Assembly: GCA_021776915.1 (NCBI GenBank)
Contig: JAIQZU010000017.1
Coordinates: forward strand, 1-36,360
Direction of reading: 5' to 3'
Length of the DNA: 36,360 bases
DNA from: Candidatus Scalindua sp.
GTDB lineage: Bacteria > Planctomycetota > Brocadiia > Brocadiales > Scalinduaceae
Every line of letters begins with the position of its first letter. Positions within the stretch are counted from its first letter, which is position 1. The notes beneath the pieces were generated by a model. The model saw only the letters and a list, made by a program, of their open reading frames with translations. It searched no databases and was not told where the DNA came from. The translations under genes were made by a program, and so were the position numbers. Of the stretch, positions 15,889 through 24,508 are shown in pieces.

Positions 15889-15975
15889 CGTGCAATATGA
15901 GAAATGTGGAAAATGTCATTCTAGAACTTTTTCTTGACTTTAACAAAATATTAACTCGGCAATTAAATAGATTGA

Positions 15976-16350
15976 TTATGCTGCATACGCAATTCTTGGG
16001 TGCTTAAAGTATTTCCTAACTCTGCCCGGGGACATTTGGAGTTTTCTCAGATGAGATATTGCCTTATTCTTGAGTTGCTCTTTTGTTCTTGCAGGCGTTT
16101 TGGAATGTACACCTACTTTTAAATCACAATTCAGGTATTCATCTGGATTTAACTCTGGAGAGTAAGATGGCAAATATAAAACCTTTATTTGTTCTTTATG
16201 CTTGTCCAACCAATCCCTTACAATGTAACTATGATGCACCTTTAAATTATCAAGAACCAGAAATATCTTTCTTGTTGACTCTTTGACAAGGCGTTTCATA
16301 AATTTTAAAAGGGTTAGTAGCCGATTGGAGTTGTAAGTGAATAGATACAA
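15976..16350 (-). pseudogene. IS630-family transposase, C-terminal fragment
   Basis: The frame reads KIFLVLDNLKVHHS (second catalytic Asp), then VLYLPSYSPELNPDEYLNCDLK (catalytic Glu), followed by SKTPARTKEQL and a C-terminal helix. These are the last two of the three acidic residues of the IS630/Tc1 DDE transposases. The N-terminal helix-turn-helix and first Asp are missing, and the 150 bp upstream (16351-16499) do not encode them in any frame I could see. It is a truncated, inactive insertion-sequence remnant. No terminal inverted repeats were identified. Confidence 0.82.
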
Positions 16351-16499
16351 TATGTTGTGGGATGCGGTAGGAATCGGTTCTTGCCAGCCTTATAATGCCA
16401 TTCCCACCAAAAGACTAGTTGGACAAGTTGGTGGGTTGGCGTCATAAGTCCGCCCTTTGGGCTTGACGGATAACTTAACAAAAGTACACCATGGGCTAA

Positions 16500-17360
16500 T
16501 TATAAATACTTCCCAAATATAACCCTCAACCGCTCCTTCACTTCATCCGGGATGTTTTCCTTCTGTGTTACAATGGCATTACTTGCCGCATTGGCACATG
16601 CACAACCCCTTTTGCCTTCTATCATCGGAAGAGCATGCTTGATTATTGCCTTTGCCATATCAACGTTTTTCATTATGTTTTGAAGGACTATCTCGGCGGT
16701 AACGTCTTCTTCTCCTTCATGCCAGCAGTCATAGTCAGTAGAAAGCGCAAGCGTGCTGTAGCATATCTCGGCTTCACGGGCCAGTTTGGCCTCCTGTAAG
16801 TTTGTCATACCGATAATGCTGACGTCCCATTGGCGGTAGGTTAATGATTCTGCCCTGGTTGAGAATTGGGGCCCTTCAATGCATACGTAAGTCCCTCCCT
16901 TGTGAACGGTAGCTCCGGCATCTTTTGCCGCTTTATGGAGCGTTTCGGCAAGAACACAACAAACCGGATCAGCGAGGCTTACGTGTCCGACAATTCCGTC
17001 ACCGAAGAAGGTGCCTATTCTGCCACTTGTACGGTCAAGGAACTGGTCTGGAATTACAATATCGAGAGGTTTAATTTCCTCCTTCATACTTCCCACAGCA
17101 CTGACGGCAATTATCCTCTCCACTCCCAGCTTCTTCATGCCGTATATATTTGCGCGGAAATTCAATTCAGACGGTAATATATTGTGGGTTTTTCCGTGTC
17201 TCGGCAGGAAGACAACGCTTTTTCCTTCCAGGTTCCCTGTGATGAATTGATCTGAAGGGTCTCCGAATGGAGTTTCTACTTTAATATTTTCAACATCTGT
17301 TATCCCTTCAATATTATACAAACCACTCCCGCCGATTATCCCTATTTTTCCGTTAGTCAT
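16500..17360 (-). CDS. mtnP: S-methyl-5'-thioadenosine phosphorylase
   Basis: A 286-residue enzyme that phosphorolyses methylthioadenosine from polyamine synthesis into adenine and methylthioribose 1-phosphate, the first step of methionine salvage. Motifs: IGIIGGSGLYNI at the N-terminus, FLPRHGKTH (phosphate binding), AVSAVGSM, CIEGPQFSTRAES, GMTNLQEAKLAREAEICY, and STDYDCWHEGEEDV, which contains the Asp residues that read the adenine base and is typical of MTAP rather than guanine-type PNP. The length is standard. AAGGGA lies about 9 nt before the ATG. It stands alone between mobile debris and an intergenic region. Confidence 0.92.
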   Translation of the reverse strand: MTNGKIGIIGGSGLYNIEGITDVENIKVETPFGDPSDQFITGNLEGKSVVFLPRHGKTHNILPSELNFRANIYGMKKLGVERIIAVSAVGSMKEEIKPLDIVIPDQFLDRTSGRIGTFFGDGIVGHVSLADPVCCVLAETLHKAAKDAGATVHKGGTYVCIEGPQFSTRAESLTYRQWDVSIIGMTNLQEAKLAREAEICYSTLALSTDYDCWHEGEEDVTAEIVLQNIMKNVDMAKAIIKHALPMIEGKRGCACANAASNAIVTQKENIPDEVKERLRVIFGKYL

Positions 17361-17888
17361 ATTTATATTCCCTTTATTAACAAAGTTTTTTTTAAAAGTG
17401 TGTTATTTTAACGCTGCATCCTGTACCGTCAAGAACAAATTTAATGTATAGGATCAAAGGTTGTTAACACTTCGACTCCGCTTAGTGTGACGTCATCCCC
17501 TGCCGGCAGGCGGGTGAGCGGAGTCGAAGGATAGTTTTTGTCGTGATAGCATAATTTAATCATGATTGACAGTAAAACTAATTATTATATAATTACTGCC
17601 AACATCTGTATTTTATTAGTTTTGCAACAATGATGGCTGAAATGAACCCTTCTTTTGTGTGAAATTAATTATGTTCTGGGGATAATTATTCTTTGTACTT
17701 TTTCTTTAATTGTCTAATGTATAGGATCAATTTAACGTAAGCTTTTTTGTTTAAATACTTAACAGGATTTAAGGATTTCTATAAGTGAGTTATTGTAACT
17801 TTAAGTGAAGAATTTTTGTAAACTTGGCTAAGAATATGCGTTAATATCCTGACTACAATTTTTGTTTTACGATTCGAGGAAATAAAAT
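17361..17888. other. Gene-free interval with REP-like element and direct repeats
   Basis: This 528-bp stretch separates divergent mtnP and moxR. It holds the palindromic element at 17470-17529 and two perfect 16-bp copies of TAATGTATAGGATCAA at 17442-17457 and 17715-17730, both in the same direction. No gene is apparent. Promoters for both flanking genes should lie here, moxR's most likely in the AT-rich part after 17740. Confidence 0.6.
17470..17529. repeat. REP-like palindrome, family A copy 1
   Basis: CTTCGACTCCGCT (17470-17482) pairs perfectly with AGCGGAGTCGAAG (17517-17529), enclosing TAGTGTGACGTCAT and a GC-rich core CCTGCCGGCAGGCGGG. A second copy lies at 19205-19248. Confidence 0.8.
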
Positions 17889-18905
17889 ATGATCGAAGAC
17901 GTTCAGACTGAGAATTTTGAAGATATTCAGTATATTAAAGAGAAGTTCAGTTGTATTAAGAAAGAAATTGAGAAGGTAATTGTCGGACAGGATGAGATGA
18001 TTGAAGCTATTATTATTGCTCTCTTTTCTGATGGGCACATTCTGTTGGAAGGTTATCCAGGTTTGGGGAAAACTTTAACTGTTAAGACCCTGTCAAGGGC
18101 AATTGATGCAAAATTTCAGAGGGTTCAGTTTACGCCCGATCTGATACCCGGAGACATTACAGGATATGAGCTGTGTGATCCTGAAACAAGAAAGAGCACA
18201 GTTCAGAAGGGGCCGATATTTACTAACCTGCTTCTGGCAGATGAGATTAACAGGGCGCCTGCAAAAGTACAGAGCGCCTTGCTGGAGAGTATGCAGGAAA
18301 AACAGGTAACGATAGGCAGAGAGACATTTAAACTGGAGAAGTTATTCACCGTCCTTGCCACTCAAAACCCGATAGAGATATCAGGAACATATCTACTGCC
18401 GGAAGCCGAGGTCGACAGGTTTATGTTTAAGCTCAGGGTTACTTATCCTTCTTATACGGAAGAGAGGGAGATTACGGAGAGGCAGGTCAGTGACAAAGAG
18501 CCTGAACTTGATGTGGTACTGCGACCTGACGAAATAATTTCATTGAGACACTTTATAACAGAGAAAATCCCTTTGCATAAGGAATCTGAAATCCTGAAAT
18601 ATTCAACACGCATAGTAAGAGAGACAAGGCCGAACGGTGAAGGTGACGAATATATAAGTAATATGGTCATGTATGGCGCTTCTCCCCGTGCTTCGATTTA
18701 TCTGGCAAAGGCCGCACGTGTTTGTGCCTTTCTGTCAGGGAGCAAGATAATACTGCCGGAACATATCCATAAAATGGCTTATCCTGTCTTACGGCATAGA
18801 ATAATCCTGACGCACGAGGCGGAGTCTCAGGGGGTAGATCCGGACGATATAATCAGTACTATATTGAAAAAAGTGCCAATCCTGGAAACAGATGTTTTAC
18901 ATTAA
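17889..18905 (+). CDS. MoxR-family AAA+ ATPase
   Basis: A 338-residue ATPase. Walker A GYPGLGKT lies at 55-62, LIPGDITGYE follows, then Walker B LLLADEINRAP near 112, SALLESMQEKQVTIGRE, FTVLATQNPIE with the sensor Asn, and the lid GASPRASIYLAKAAR. MoxR ATPases act as chaperones for protein or cofactor maturation and usually work with VWA-domain partners; here the partners follow directly (DUF58, BatA, BatB). It has a GAGGA ribosome-binding site. A 370-bp interval with repeats separates it from the next operon gene. Confidence 0.9.
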   Translation: MIEDVQTENFEDIQYIKEKFSCIKKEIEKVIVGQDEMIEAIIIALFSDGHILLEGYPGLGKTLTVKTLSRAIDAKFQRVQFTPDLIPGDITGYELCDPETRKSTVQKGPIFTNLLLADEINRAPAKVQSALLESMQEKQVTIGRETFKLEKLFTVLATQNPIEISGTYLLPEAEVDRFMFKLRVTYPSYTEEREITERQVSDKEPELDVVLRPDEIISLRHFITEKIPLHKESEILKYSTRIVRETRPNGEGDEYISNMVMYGASPRASIYLAKAARVCAFLSGSKIILPEHIHKMAYPVLRHRIILTHEAESQGVDPDDIISTILKKVPILETDVLH

Positions 18906-18974
18906 ACAGGACGCAGATTTTCGCAGACATACACAGGTAAAGACTTTTTTTTTTAGACCACCGCAGACGCAGTA

Positions 18975-19006
18975 GTAGGATGGGTTAAACGAAGTGAACC
19001 CATCAT
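18975..19006. repeat. REP-like hairpin, family B copy 1
   Basis: GTAGGATGGGTTAAACGAAG followed by TGAACCCATCAT. GATGGGTT and AACCCATC form a perfect 8-bp stem. The opening GTAGGATGGGTTAA is shared with the element at 23319. Confidence 0.75.
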
Positions 19007-19204
19007 TATTGTTTTGTTGGGTGCGCTTCGCTTCCCCGGACAAAAAACGCCGAGGACTTTCACCCAGCCTGCATTTATGATTTTGGAATTACGATTTACA
19101 AGTCAAAACAACAAATCTCAAATCGCAATTTTTACATTCATTACATATATGTTTGGAGAATACAAGTTCCGTTTTGTATAAGAAATTCAATAATGTTGAT
19201 TACA

Positions 19205-19248
19205 CTTCGACTTCGCTCAGTGTGACGTCATTCCGAGCGGAGTCGAGG
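19205..19248. repeat. REP-like palindrome, family A copy 2
   Basis: CTTCGACTTCGCTC (19205-19218) pairs with GAGCGGAGTCGAGG (19235-19248) at 12 of 14 positions. The loop contains AGTGTGACGTCATTCC, as in copy 1 but without the GC-rich core. It ends 27 bp before the DUF58 start codon. Confidence 0.8.
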
Positions 19249-19275
19249 AATCATAGTTGCCGAAGGCTTAATTAA

Positions 19276-20130
19276 TTGAGAAGTAAGATAAGATTACATA
19301 TACAGAGGATGGTAGCTAATCTCTTTGCAGGCTCTTTTCCCAGTTACATGAATGCAACAAGGGGGATTGAGCTTGATGAGCTGAGGCAGTACCAGCCGGG
19401 CGATGAATTCAGGTCTATTGACTGGAAGACTACTACAAGGACAGGGGTCTTGCATGTCAGGTTAAAGTTGGTGGACAAAAGAACCAACATATTCTTCCTG
19501 ATTGACAGAAGTGGATCAAAGAAGTTTGGTTCGACAGGTTTTACTAAGGAAGATATTCAGTCATCTATAATTTCCATCCTGGTTAAATCTGCAACAGAAG
19601 CCGGTAATCTTGTCAGTTTCATCACCTTTACAGACAGAATAGAGAAATACATCCCTCCCCTGTCAGGTCAGAAAGAAGGCGCCAGGATAGCCAAAGGCAT
19701 AATGTGTAATAAGACAGAAGGCGTGCGTACTGATATCAATTGTGCCTTCAAATTCTTGAACAGCATGCAGTATACACCTTCACTTGTATTTGTATTATCT
19801 GATTTCTTTGCACCGTTTGATTATGAGACATCACTCAAATCCCTTGTGAGAAAACATGACGTTATTCCCATTATTATTTCAGACTTAAGGGAAGATGTAA
19901 TTCCCTGTGCAAGGGGGTTTGTGGCCGTAAAGGACATGGAGACACAAGGTGTGAAGTACCTGGATTTGTCTAAAGATATTATGGGGAGTTCGCAATATCT
20001 TGGTTTGTTTAATAAACTTAATTTGGACTATCTTACATTAATGACCGGCCAGAATGAAGAGCAATGGACAAAGGCATTGTCAGATTTCTTTGATAAGAGG
20101 GGAAGGCGAAGAAGCAGGGTAAAGAGATGA
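19276..20130 (+). CDS. DUF58 / VWA-like protein of the Bat operon
   Basis: A 284-residue protein. The conserved DUF58 block GIELDELRQYQPGDEFRSID, then WKTTTRTG, is near residue 31. It is followed by a VWA-like fold starting FFLIDRSGSKKFG, which keeps a DXSXS metal site. These proteins partner MoxR ATPases. The start is TTG at 19276: the codon before it is an in-frame TAA, so nothing longer is possible, and GAAGG upstream could serve as ribosome-binding site. No membrane segment is seen. The stop overlaps the next gene (ATGA). Confidence 0.85.
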   Translation: MRSKIRLHIQRMVANLFAGSFPSYMNATRGIELDELRQYQPGDEFRSIDWKTTTRTGVLHVRLKLVDKRTNIFFLIDRSGSKKFGSTGFTKEDIQSSIISILVKSATEAGNLVSFITFTDRIEKYIPPLSGQKEGARIAKGIMCNKTEGVRTDINCAFKFLNSMQYTPSLVFVLSDFFAPFDYETSLKSLVRKHDVIPIIISDLREDVIPCARGFVAVKDMETQGVKYLDLSKDIMGSSQYLGLFNKLNLDYLTLMTGQNEEQWTKALSDFFDKRGRRRSRVKR

Positions 20131-21533
20131 AAAGAGTTTTATTTATAACGTGTTTGTGTGTGCTAATCATGATTGTGAGTCTGGGTAGATGTAAAGGACA
20201 GGAAGGTTACAGGCAGCATCAGGAGCATGGAGAATCTGCCCAGCCGCGTGATATAGACACCTTGGTGCCGGAGATGGATGCGGCTGTTGAGTTGTGGCTT
20301 TTTGTAGAGAACTACCGGTTTATCACAGGTAAAATGATACATTTGACACTTCAGATGGTTTGGAAACTTGGTGTCAGTGTAGATGTGGAGTTATTTAAAG
20401 AGGTTGATCTGTCTCCATTTAAGATAGAAAAGGTGACAATAGGGGAGAGGCAGATATTTAATAATGATAGCGACTTTTGTGTTATAACCTACATCCTGTC
20501 TCTGCCTGATGATGCGGAGGGAGGAGTGTATACTGTACCGGTATTTTCCATTCCTTATAACGATGAGGCAAATAAGACATCCGGGCACGTGCAGACGTCC
20601 CCCATGGCATTAAAGAAGGTTCCGATTATGGTAGAGACAGAGCTGGATAGGGATGTAGTTGATATCGGGGACAGACTCAAATATAAACTTATTATCTGGC
20701 ACGAGAAGTATGTACACATACTCAAAGAAAACATGGAAAGGCTTAATCTTAATCCGTTTAAGTTGATAAATTTCTCGATTGATGAAAAAATTGAAGGGAG
20801 ATTGAGAAAGACAACGGTAGAATACGAACTCTCAATCTATGAACTGCCTGATCAGTCAGAGAATTTTGAAATTCCTTCACTGCCTGTACTTTACAGTATT
20901 AATCGTGAAGGAAATGCTAAGCATAAAGAGGGTGCAAAAACAGCTGCAACACAGAAAATAAGCGCTCCTGCAATTCCTGTATTAATTAACAGTTTATTAA
21001 AAAAGATTGATGTTCCTCTTGAAGGCATGAAGGGTCCGCTTGTGTATTCACAGAAGGATAAATGCCTGAGAAGCCATCTGCCTGTCATTCTGGGAGTTGT
21101 CATCATAATTGCTCTGGGGGCAAACGAAATCAGAAAGCTTGTTTACAGGTTGTCTGAAGCTATTAAGGAAAGGATGGCAATGTCTCCACTTGCACATGCA
21201 GAAAGGCTGGAGAAACTGATTAACGATTACAACAGTGATGCGGAAGGAGATGAATTGAGACGGTCGGTTGTTAATATTGATTGTGCCTCAAGGGCATTTC
21301 TGGGATCATTGGTGGAGGCGTCGGGAGAAGTGGTGCGTTCGGTAACCACTGCAAAACTTATAGATATAATCAGGGATAAAAAACTGGCGGTGGAAATAGT
21401 TGGCTCTGCGGACAATACACTTAAATCATTTGACTCTGTAATCTTTGGAGAAATAGACAAGGATGTGATTGGGAAGGCTATGGATGGAGTGCAGGAGATC
21501 TTAAAAGAGGCTAAGAAGCGGGGTTATTATTAA
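20127..21533 (+). CDS. BatD-like exported membrane-anchored protein
   Basis: A 468-residue protein with a signal peptide (MKRVLFITCLCVLIMIVSLG) and a Cys22-containing segment that does not form a clear lipobox. The extracytoplasmic part (about 50-310) looks beta-rich, with two similar halves, as expected of BatD oxygen-tolerance proteins or immunoglobulin-like repeats. A single transmembrane helix (about 318-336, LPVILGVVIIIALGA) is followed by a helical cytoplasmic tail. Sequence similarity is modest, so the name rests largely on position between DUF58 and batA. It overlaps the DUF58 gene by 4 nt. Alternative: a DUF4381-containing protein of the same operons. Confidence 0.65.
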   Translation: MKRVLFITCLCVLIMIVSLGRCKGQEGYRQHQEHGESAQPRDIDTLVPEMDAAVELWLFVENYRFITGKMIHLTLQMVWKLGVSVDVELFKEVDLSPFKIEKVTIGERQIFNNDSDFCVITYILSLPDDAEGGVYTVPVFSIPYNDEANKTSGHVQTSPMALKKVPIMVETELDRDVVDIGDRLKYKLIIWHEKYVHILKENMERLNLNPFKLINFSIDEKIEGRLRKTTVEYELSIYELPDQSENFEIPSLPVLYSINREGNAKHKEGAKTAATQKISAPAIPVLINSLLKKIDVPLEGMKGPLVYSQKDKCLRSHLPVILGVVIIIALGANEIRKLVYRLSEAIKERMAMSPLAHAERLEKLINDYNSDAEGDELRRSVVNIDCASRAFLGSLVEASGEVVRSVTTAKLIDIIRDKKLAVEIVGSADNTLKSFDSVIFGEIDKDVIGKAMDGVQEILKEAKKRGYY

Positions 21534-21568
21534 CACTTTATTTAAATAAATTACAGGTCTTGTAAAAT

Positions 21569-22591
21569 ATGAAACTGGATGATCCAATCTTTCTTCTGGC
21601 GTTGATTCCTTTTGTTTTTCTGATCTTTTTCAGAAGAGAAGGGAAGTACCTGGGCTATTCAAGTACGAGTCATTTGGAAGGTACCAAAAACATAATGACC
21701 TTCATAAGGCGATTGCCGAAGATATTATGCTTTCTCTCGGTACTTTTTGCGATACTTGCATTTTCCAGGCCCCAATCAGACTATCACGAAACAGAAGTGT
21801 CATACACGGGACGTGAAATAATATTATCCATTGATACGTCGTTCAGTATGACTGGCGAGGCAATGGAGAAGATCAGGGATATAGCCAAGGATTTTATAAA
21901 GAAAAGAAGCCATGATATGATAGGCATTACCATATACGGAACAGATGCCGTAGTTGTTGTATTGCCTACCTGGGAGACGCAGTTACTGGAGAAATCATTA
22001 GACCGGATTAAACCCCACCATGTTGGTGTTCGTACTGCCATCGGCGAAGGGCTTTTCACTTCAATACTTGCCCTTATTGAGAGAGACATAGGACAGGTCT
22101 TTGAAATTAACAAATTAAGAAAGAGCATGAACAGGGAGAAAGGGCTTGGAAAATATGCCCTGGATTTTGCAAAAATGGTTCAAAACAGGGGCACAATGAA
22201 GAACAAGGTAATAATCTTATTTACAGATGGTATATACAATGTGGGAATAGAGCCTGGCAGGCCGCTCCGTTTTATTAAGAGGTTGGGGGTAAAGGTGTAC
22301 GTAGTTTCCGTGCCTTCATCTGGCGAAACAGGCGTGGAGCATGAACAGGCTGCTGAGAGGACAGCATCATTGAAAAAAGGTGTTGAATCGACCGGTGGAA
22401 AATTCTTTGCCGCTGAGAACTATGATGAGGTTGAACAGTTCTATGCAGAGATTGACAGGATAGAAAAGGAAAAGATCGTCATGGAAACAGTCGTAAAGAA
22501 GAGAGACATCTTCTTTATTCCTACGGCGATTAGTATCTGCTTCTTATTAGGAATGGTTGTAATCGAAAATATCTGGTTAAAGCTTCCGTGA
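21569..22591 (+). CDS. batA: BatA-like VWA-domain membrane protein
   Basis: A 340-residue protein. A hydrophobic N-terminus (DDPIFLLALIPFVFLIFF) and a second helix near 50-66 (ILCFLSVLFAILAFSRP) precede a von Willebrand A domain: IILSIDTSFSM carries the DXSXS metal site, and IILFTDGIYNVG supplies the distal Asp. A C-terminal transmembrane helix lies at about 318-336. This is the standard BatA layout: two N-terminal helices, periplasmic VWA, one C-terminal helix. Between the two VWA motifs lies an insertion (residues 175-210, rich in Lys/Arg/Asn). Confidence 0.85.
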   Translation: MKLDDPIFLLALIPFVFLIFFRREGKYLGYSSTSHLEGTKNIMTFIRRLPKILCFLSVLFAILAFSRPQSDYHETEVSYTGREIILSIDTSFSMTGEAMEKIRDIAKDFIKKRSHDMIGITIYGTDAVVVVLPTWETQLLEKSLDRIKPHHVGVRTAIGEGLFTSILALIERDIGQVFEINKLRKSMNREKGLGKYALDFAKMVQNRGTMKNKVIILFTDGIYNVGIEPGRPLRFIKRLGVKVYVVSVPSSGETGVEHEQAAERTASLKKGVESTGGKFFAAENYDEVEQFYAEIDRIEKEKIVMETVVKKRDIFFIPTAISICFLLGMVVIENIWLKLP

Positions 22592-22599
22592 ATCATGTT

Positions 22600-22627
22600 G
22601 TAGGGGCGTATGGCAATACGCCCTTAC
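22600..22627. repeat. Palindromic repeat, GGGGCGTAT type
   Basis: GTAGGGGCGTAT, a 4-nt loop GGCA, and ATACGCCCTTAC form a hairpin with one mismatch. It sits in the 97-bp gap between batA and the TPR gene. Similar short hairpins are scattered in many bacterial genomes. Confidence 0.75.
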
Positions 22628-22688
22628 GATGCAAGGCCAGAGTGCTTCTGTGTCTTCGTGCTATCGAGGCTAAAAAATGGGGAAATAA

Positions 22689-23273
22689 ATGAATAAAAAT
22701 ACCATAATTAAAGTGTTGCTTCTTGTCCTTGCAATAACCTTAATTGTAGTTGGACGCGGGTATTGGAGCAGGCACAAGCTGGCAGAGGAAATAAAAAAGG
22801 ATGTAGCAATGGGGAGGTATAACAAGGCACTCGAGTCATTGGAAGGAGTAAGAGAATCAAGACGGTACAGGCTTTCAAAATTATTGTATGGAGAAGACCC
22901 CTATGTTGCATACAATACGGGAGTAGTGTTGATGTTGATGGGAGATACTAAGAGGGCGGGGGCGGAATTCAAACAGGCTGCCAGGTCAGACAATGAAGAA
23001 ATCAAAGAAAGTTCCATATATAACAGGGCGAATATAATAGCAACAAATATGGATTTTATTACAGCCGCAGAAGAGTATGCAAGGGCTCTCCAGATAGCCC
23101 CGGACGACTTTAAGGCAAAAAAGAATCTTGAAAGAATGCGGTTGGGACAAAGACAACTCTCAACACTGTTCTCCCCCGTAAAACAGGAAAGAGAAGAAAG
23201 GGTTCAGTCTCTGAAACTACTCCCATGGGGGAATAAGTATAGACATAGTGGAGATCAGAAGATCAAATGGTGA
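22689..23273 (+). CDS. BatC-like TPR protein
   Basis: A 194-residue protein with an N-terminal signal anchor (about 7-23, IKVLLLVLAITLIVVG) and at least two to three TPR-like helical pairs, for example YVAYNTGVVLMLMGDTKRAGAEFKQAA and ASIYNRANI followed by FITAAEEYARALQIAPDDFKAKKNLE. BatC proteins are periplasmic TPR components found between batA/batB in this operon type, and position agrees. The C-terminus (KLLPWGNKYRHSGDQKIKW) is short and basic. Confidence 0.7.
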   Translation: MNKNTIIKVLLLVLAITLIVVGRGYWSRHKLAEEIKKDVAMGRYNKALESLEGVRESRRYRLSKLLYGEDPYVAYNTGVVLMLMGDTKRAGAEFKQAARSDNEEIKESSIYNRANIIATNMDFITAAEEYARALQIAPDDFKAKKNLERMRLGQRQLSTLFSPVKQEREERVQSLKLLPWGNKYRHSGDQKIKW

Positions 23274-23318
23274 CGCCAGAAAGAATTCTATCAAAATCAT
23301 GTTTCGATTTAGTTATCT

Positions 23319-23410
23319 GTAGGATGGGTTAAGCGTAGCGAACCTGATACTGTTGCGGGAACGGATTTCGAACAAGATAAGATGGGTCCGCTCCGCTTGA
23401 CCCATCCTAC
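23319..23410. repeat. Long REP-pair palindrome, family B
   Basis: GTAGGATGGGTTAAGCGTAG is matched at the other end by GCTCCGCTTGACCCATCCTAC. The outer 11 bp pair perfectly and the next 11 nearly so, giving a stem of about 22 bp around a 48-nt loop. It fills most of the 200-bp gap between batC-like and batB. Confidence 0.85.
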
Positions 23411-23473
23411 AGGCCGTTTCATGTGTAGATACGAAATAATTCAATCCAAAGAAAAAAATTTTTCATTAATAAA

Positions 23474-24484
23474 ATGCTATTCTTTTCACAACAACAATAT
23501 CTGATTTACATACTTCTTGGCGTTGTACTTATTTTTTTTGTTTATCTTTATTCAACGGAAAGGAAAAGGAGGTGGCTGAAGAGTTTTGGCGGACTTGGCA
23601 TATTGCAGAGATTCAGCAGGATACCAAATACTACATGCAATGTTATGAAAGGCTTAGCGGTTAGTGTTTCTTTTTGCGGGCTTTGTATGGTTCTGATAGG
23701 GCCGAAGTGGCAGACGACTGAGGAGTATTTACAGAAAGAAGGTATGGAAATAGTCTTTGTCCTGGATGTGTCGCTGAGCATGCTGGCGGAGGATGTAGAG
23801 CCTAACAGACTGCAAAGGGCAAAGATTGAGATGGAACATTTGATTAAGGACCTTGAAAATGATTATTTAGGCCTGGTGGTATTTGCCGGACGCGCATTTT
23901 CCATGCTTCCTTATCTCACTACTGACTATGATAGTATTTATCTGAGGATTTTGCATTTGATTAACGAGAACTATGCGCGTTTCGTACCTTATGGTACAAA
24001 TGTTGGGAATGCGCTGCTTATTGCAATAGAGTCGTTCAGCAAGGAGGAGAGAGAAAAGGTTATTATCTTTCTTACAGATGGTGAAGAGCAACTGGCGGTG
24101 AGAAGCCAGGTAGCAGAAGCAGTCAAGATGCTGATGGAGAGGAAAGATATTTCGGTATATTTGATTGGTATTGGAGACCCTCTGGAATATTCTCCCATCC
24201 CTAAAAAGGATAAGAACGGACACACAACCGGTTATGAGCTTGATATGGAAGGTGAAACCATCATGACAAAGCCGGATCCGGAACTATTACAGGAAATTGC
24301 TGAAATAACCGGAGGAACATATATTCACGATGCTACCGGTGATGAGCTTAAGGATATTTTCAGAGGTGTTATAGAGAAACACAGGAAAGTCGTGGGGGTA
24401 AAAACAAGGAATATAGTCCAGGATGTTTCCCAATATTTTCTAGGTGGTTCTTTATTACTATTAGCAATCTTTCTTTTACTTTAG
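23474..24484 (+). CDS. batB: BatB-like VWA-domain membrane protein
   Basis: A 336-residue protein. Two N-terminal hydrophobic helices (about 8-25 and 58-76) are followed by a VWA domain: IVFVLDVSLSMLAEDVEPNR (DXSXS site), LVVFAGRAFSMLPYLTTDYD, and VIIFLTDGEEQ. A C-terminal helix lies at 318-335. The LAEDVEPNRLQRAK segment after the metal site is characteristic of BatB. No clear ribosome-binding site precedes the ATG, perhaps because a repeat lies just upstream. Confidence 0.88.
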   Translation: MLFFSQQQYLIYILLGVVLIFFVYLYSTERKRRWLKSFGGLGILQRFSRIPNTTCNVMKGLAVSVSFCGLCMVLIGPKWQTTEEYLQKEGMEIVFVLDVSLSMLAEDVEPNRLQRAKIEMEHLIKDLENDYLGLVVFAGRAFSMLPYLTTDYDSIYLRILHLINENYARFVPYGTNVGNALLIAIESFSKEEREKVIIFLTDGEEQLAVRSQVAEAVKMLMERKDISVYLIGIGDPLEYSPIPKKDKNGHTTGYELDMEGETIMTKPDPELLQEIAEITGGTYIHDATGDELKDIFRGVIEKHRKVVGVKTRNIVQDVSQYFLGGSLLLLAIFLLL

Positions 24485-24508
24485 GTTACTTAAAAGAGGT
24501 GTTAAAGA

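Larger units (their letters stand above)
18906..19275. other. Repeat-filled interval inside the moxR-bat operon
   Basis: No gene. It contains a GATGGGTT/AACCCATC hairpin (18979-19004) with a further TTGGGTG...CACCCA structure up to about 19069, and a family A REP-like element at 19205-19248. These lie between co-directional genes that normally are adjacent. Confidence 0.65.

Noticed and set aside
15976-16350. Intact IS630 insertion sequence
   Set aside because: The N-terminal half and first catalytic Asp are absent, and no terminal inverted repeats were found.
17400-23410. CRISPR array
   Set aside because: The repeated elements are palindromic, irregularly spaced, of several families, and lack uniform spacers; no cas gene is present.
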